Assembly (NCBI RefSeq): GCF_000027165.1
Contig: NC_013853.1
Coordinates: 2,082,612 to 2,146,611, forward strand
Source: Streptococcus mitis B6
Lineage (GTDB): Bacteria > Bacillota > Bacilli > Lactobacillales > Streptococcaceae
Reading direction: 5' to 3'
Length of the DNA: 64,000 nucleotides
This document shows positions 61,699-64,000 of this stretch, piece by piece. The notes under the pieces are model-generated. The model saw nothing but the letters and a program-made list of their open reading frames with translations, was not told where the DNA came from and made no database searches. Position 1 is the stretch's first letter. Every line of letters begins with the position of its first letter. The translations under genes and the position numbers were made by a program.

Positions 61699-61744
61699 TT
61701 ATCCACAATCTGTGAAAAACTTTTGTGTTTAAGTTATAATTAAG
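61699..61744 (+). promoter_or_regulatory. htrA promoter: DnaA box and CiaR box
   Basis: TTATCCACA (61699-61707) is a perfect DnaA box. TTTAAG-N5-ATTAAG (61728-61744) matches the CiaR consensus NTTAAG-N5-WTTAAG and overlaps a TATAAT -10 (61735-61740). The 183-base rlmH-htrA gap holds these sites and no gene. Confidence 0.82.
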
Positions 61745-61748
61745 CTAG

Positions 61749-62972
<1,224 letters not shown>

Positions 62973-62981
62973 TTGACATCT

Positions 62982-63001
62982 ATGTAAAGAAAGCTTTACA
63001 T
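62982..63001 (+). repeat. hairpin between htrA and parB
   Basis: ATGTAAAG and CTTTACAT form a perfect eight-base stem with a four-base loop, followed by A-rich sequence instead of T, so it is not a standard terminator. Confidence 0.6.
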
Positions 63002-63029
63002 AAAAGAAAAGATGTGTTAGTGTAGAATC

Positions 63030-63788
63030 ATGGAAAAATTTGAAATGATTTCTATCACGGATATACAAAAAAATCCCTATCAACCTCGAAAAGAATTTGA
63101 TGGAGAAAAACTACATGAACTAGCACAGTCTATCAAAGAAAATGGGGTCATTCAACCGATTATTGTTCGTCAATCTCCTGTTATTGGTTATGAAATCCTT
63201 GCAGGAGAGAGACGCTATCGGGCTTCACTTTTAGCTGGTCTAAGGTCTATCCCAGCTGTTGTTAAACAACTTTCAGATCAAGAAATGATGGTCCAGTCCA
63301 TCATTGAAAATTTGCAAAGAGAAAATTTAAATCCAATAGAAGAAGCACGCGCCTATGAATCTCTTGTAGAGAAAGGATTTACCCATGCTGAAATTGCAGA
63401 TAAAATGGGCAAGTCTCGTCCTTATATCAGCAACTCTATTCGCTTGCTTTCCTTGCCAGAACAGATCCTCTCAGAAGTAGAAAATGGCAAACTATCACAA
63501 GCGCATGCTCGTTCGCTAGTTGGGTTGAATCAGGAACAACAAGACTATTTCTTTCAACGAATCATAGAGGAAAACATTTCTGTAAGGAAGTTAGAAGCTC
63601 TTCTGACAGAGAAAAAACAAAAGAAACTTCAAAAAACGAATCATTTCATACAAAATGAAGAAGAACAGTTAAAAAAACTACTCGGATTAGATGTAGAAAT
63701 CAAATTGTCTAAAAAAGATAGTGGCAAAATCATTATTGCTTTCTCAAATCAAGAAGAATACAGTAGAATTATCAACAGCCTGAAATAA
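63030..63788 (+). CDS. parB: chromosome partitioning protein ParB/Spo0J
   Basis: A 252-residue CTP-dependent DNA clamp that loads at parS. It has the N-terminal domain with ILAGERRYRAS (CTP-binding, GERRxR) and IENLQREN, a helix-turn-helix (about 118-140, THAEIADKMGKSRPYISNSI) and a C-terminal dimerisation region. No parA is adjacent; streptococci are known to lack ParA. No clear Shine-Dalgarno precedes the ATG. Confidence 0.96.
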   Translation: MEKFEMISITDIQKNPYQPRKEFDGEKLHELAQSIKENGVIQPIIVRQSPVIGYEILAGERRYRASLLAGLRSIPAVVKQLSDQEMMVQSIIENLQRENLNPIEEARAYESLVEKGFTHAEIADKMGKSRPYISNSIRLLSLPEQILSEVENGKLSQAHARSLVGLNQEQQDYFFQRIIEENISVRKLEALLTEKKQKKLQKTNHFIQNEEEQLKKLLGLDVEIKLSKKDSGKIIIAFSNQEEYSRIINSLK

Positions 63789-63795
63789 GGCTGTT
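63774..63795 (+). terminator. terminator of parB
   Basis: AACAGCCT and AGGCTGTT form a perfect eight-base stem around six bases, followed by CTTTTATTTTTTT. It overlaps the end of the parB coding sequence. Confidence 0.9.
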
Positions 63796-63819
63796 CTTTT
63801 ATTTTTTTATCTCACAAGG

Positions 63820-64000
63820 TTATCCACTATTTTTTTTAATAAAAAGCTTAATAAATCAATAGTTCCTGCCTTTATCCCCAACCTGTGGATAAAACTTGGT
63901 AACATTGTGGATTATTTTTCACAGCTTGTGGAAAATTCTTGCTATCTATGGTAAAATAAGTCTAACATTAAACTTTTAAATAGTAAAGGAGGAGAAAGGA
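63820..64000 (+). other. oriC region with DnaA boxes and dnaA promoter
   Basis: DnaA boxes or close matches: TTATCCACT (63820-63828), TTATCCCCA (63872-63880), TGTGGATAA (63884-63892, perfect), TGTGGATTA (63906-63914) and TGTGGAAAA (63927-63935). An extended -10 TGGTAAAAT (63949-63957) and a strong ribosome binding site AAAGGAGG near 63985 follow; dnaA should begin just past the window edge. Confidence 0.88.

Overview
The window is chromosomal DNA from a mitis-group Streptococcus, most like S. mitis. The gene order and protein sequences closely follow those I remember for the segment of the S. pneumoniae chromosome that ends at the replication origin. Two features argue against S. pneumoniae itself. 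The competence pheromone at 60724-60846 has a mature sequence unlike either common pneumococcal type. The cbpA/two-component cluster that I recall downstream of the dus gene in pneumococci is absent, and a different set of genes occupies the interval 14.0-18.8 kb. The right edge stops just before dnaA: the last 200 bases carry several DnaA boxes, a promoter and a strong ribosome binding site. Most genes are on the minus strand, which is the leading strand for a fork moving left from that origin.

Layout, left to right: the dltXABCD operon (D-alanylation of teichoic acids); an MFS exporter; the glpK-glpO-glpF glycerol operon with a cre site and a regulator gene; hslO-dusB on the plus strand; an accessory stretch with a YoaK-like membrane protein, a Ser/Gln-rich lipoprotein and a small membrane protein; a Nudix-pnuC-nadR NAD salvage operon; ctsR-clpC; a thiamine/HMP-type ABC operon behind a TPP riboswitch; a CbpD-type murein hydrolase; gdpP-rplI-dnaB-veg; comFA-comFC and hpf; yigZ and cysK; rpsB-tsf; mreC-mreD and pcsB; rodZ-pgsA-ecfA1-ecfA2-ecfT preceded by an M16 peptidase pair; yaaA-recF; guaB; trpS; an ABC-F protein; a YfhO-family membrane protein; a yhgE/tetR divergent pair; tRNA-Asn and tRNA-Glu; comCDE; tRNA-Arg; rlmH; htrA-parB; oriC.

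The strongest regulatory theme is competence. The window has comCDE with its ComE direct repeat, and three sites matching the SigX (ComX) cin-box. Two of these are expected (comFA and cbpD, the latter separated from its gene by a BOX element). The third is a perfect cin-box upstream of the uncharacterised lipoprotein gene at 14835-15533, and I regard it as the most promising new lead. Other readable control sites are a CtsR heptad repeat, a TPP riboswitch with terminator, a WalR-type box at pcsB, a CiaR box at htrA, three cre-like sites, paired TetR operators, two parS-like 14-mers inside coding genes, and three genes that look leaderless. No prophage, CRISPR array, insertion sequence or clearly broken gene was seen.
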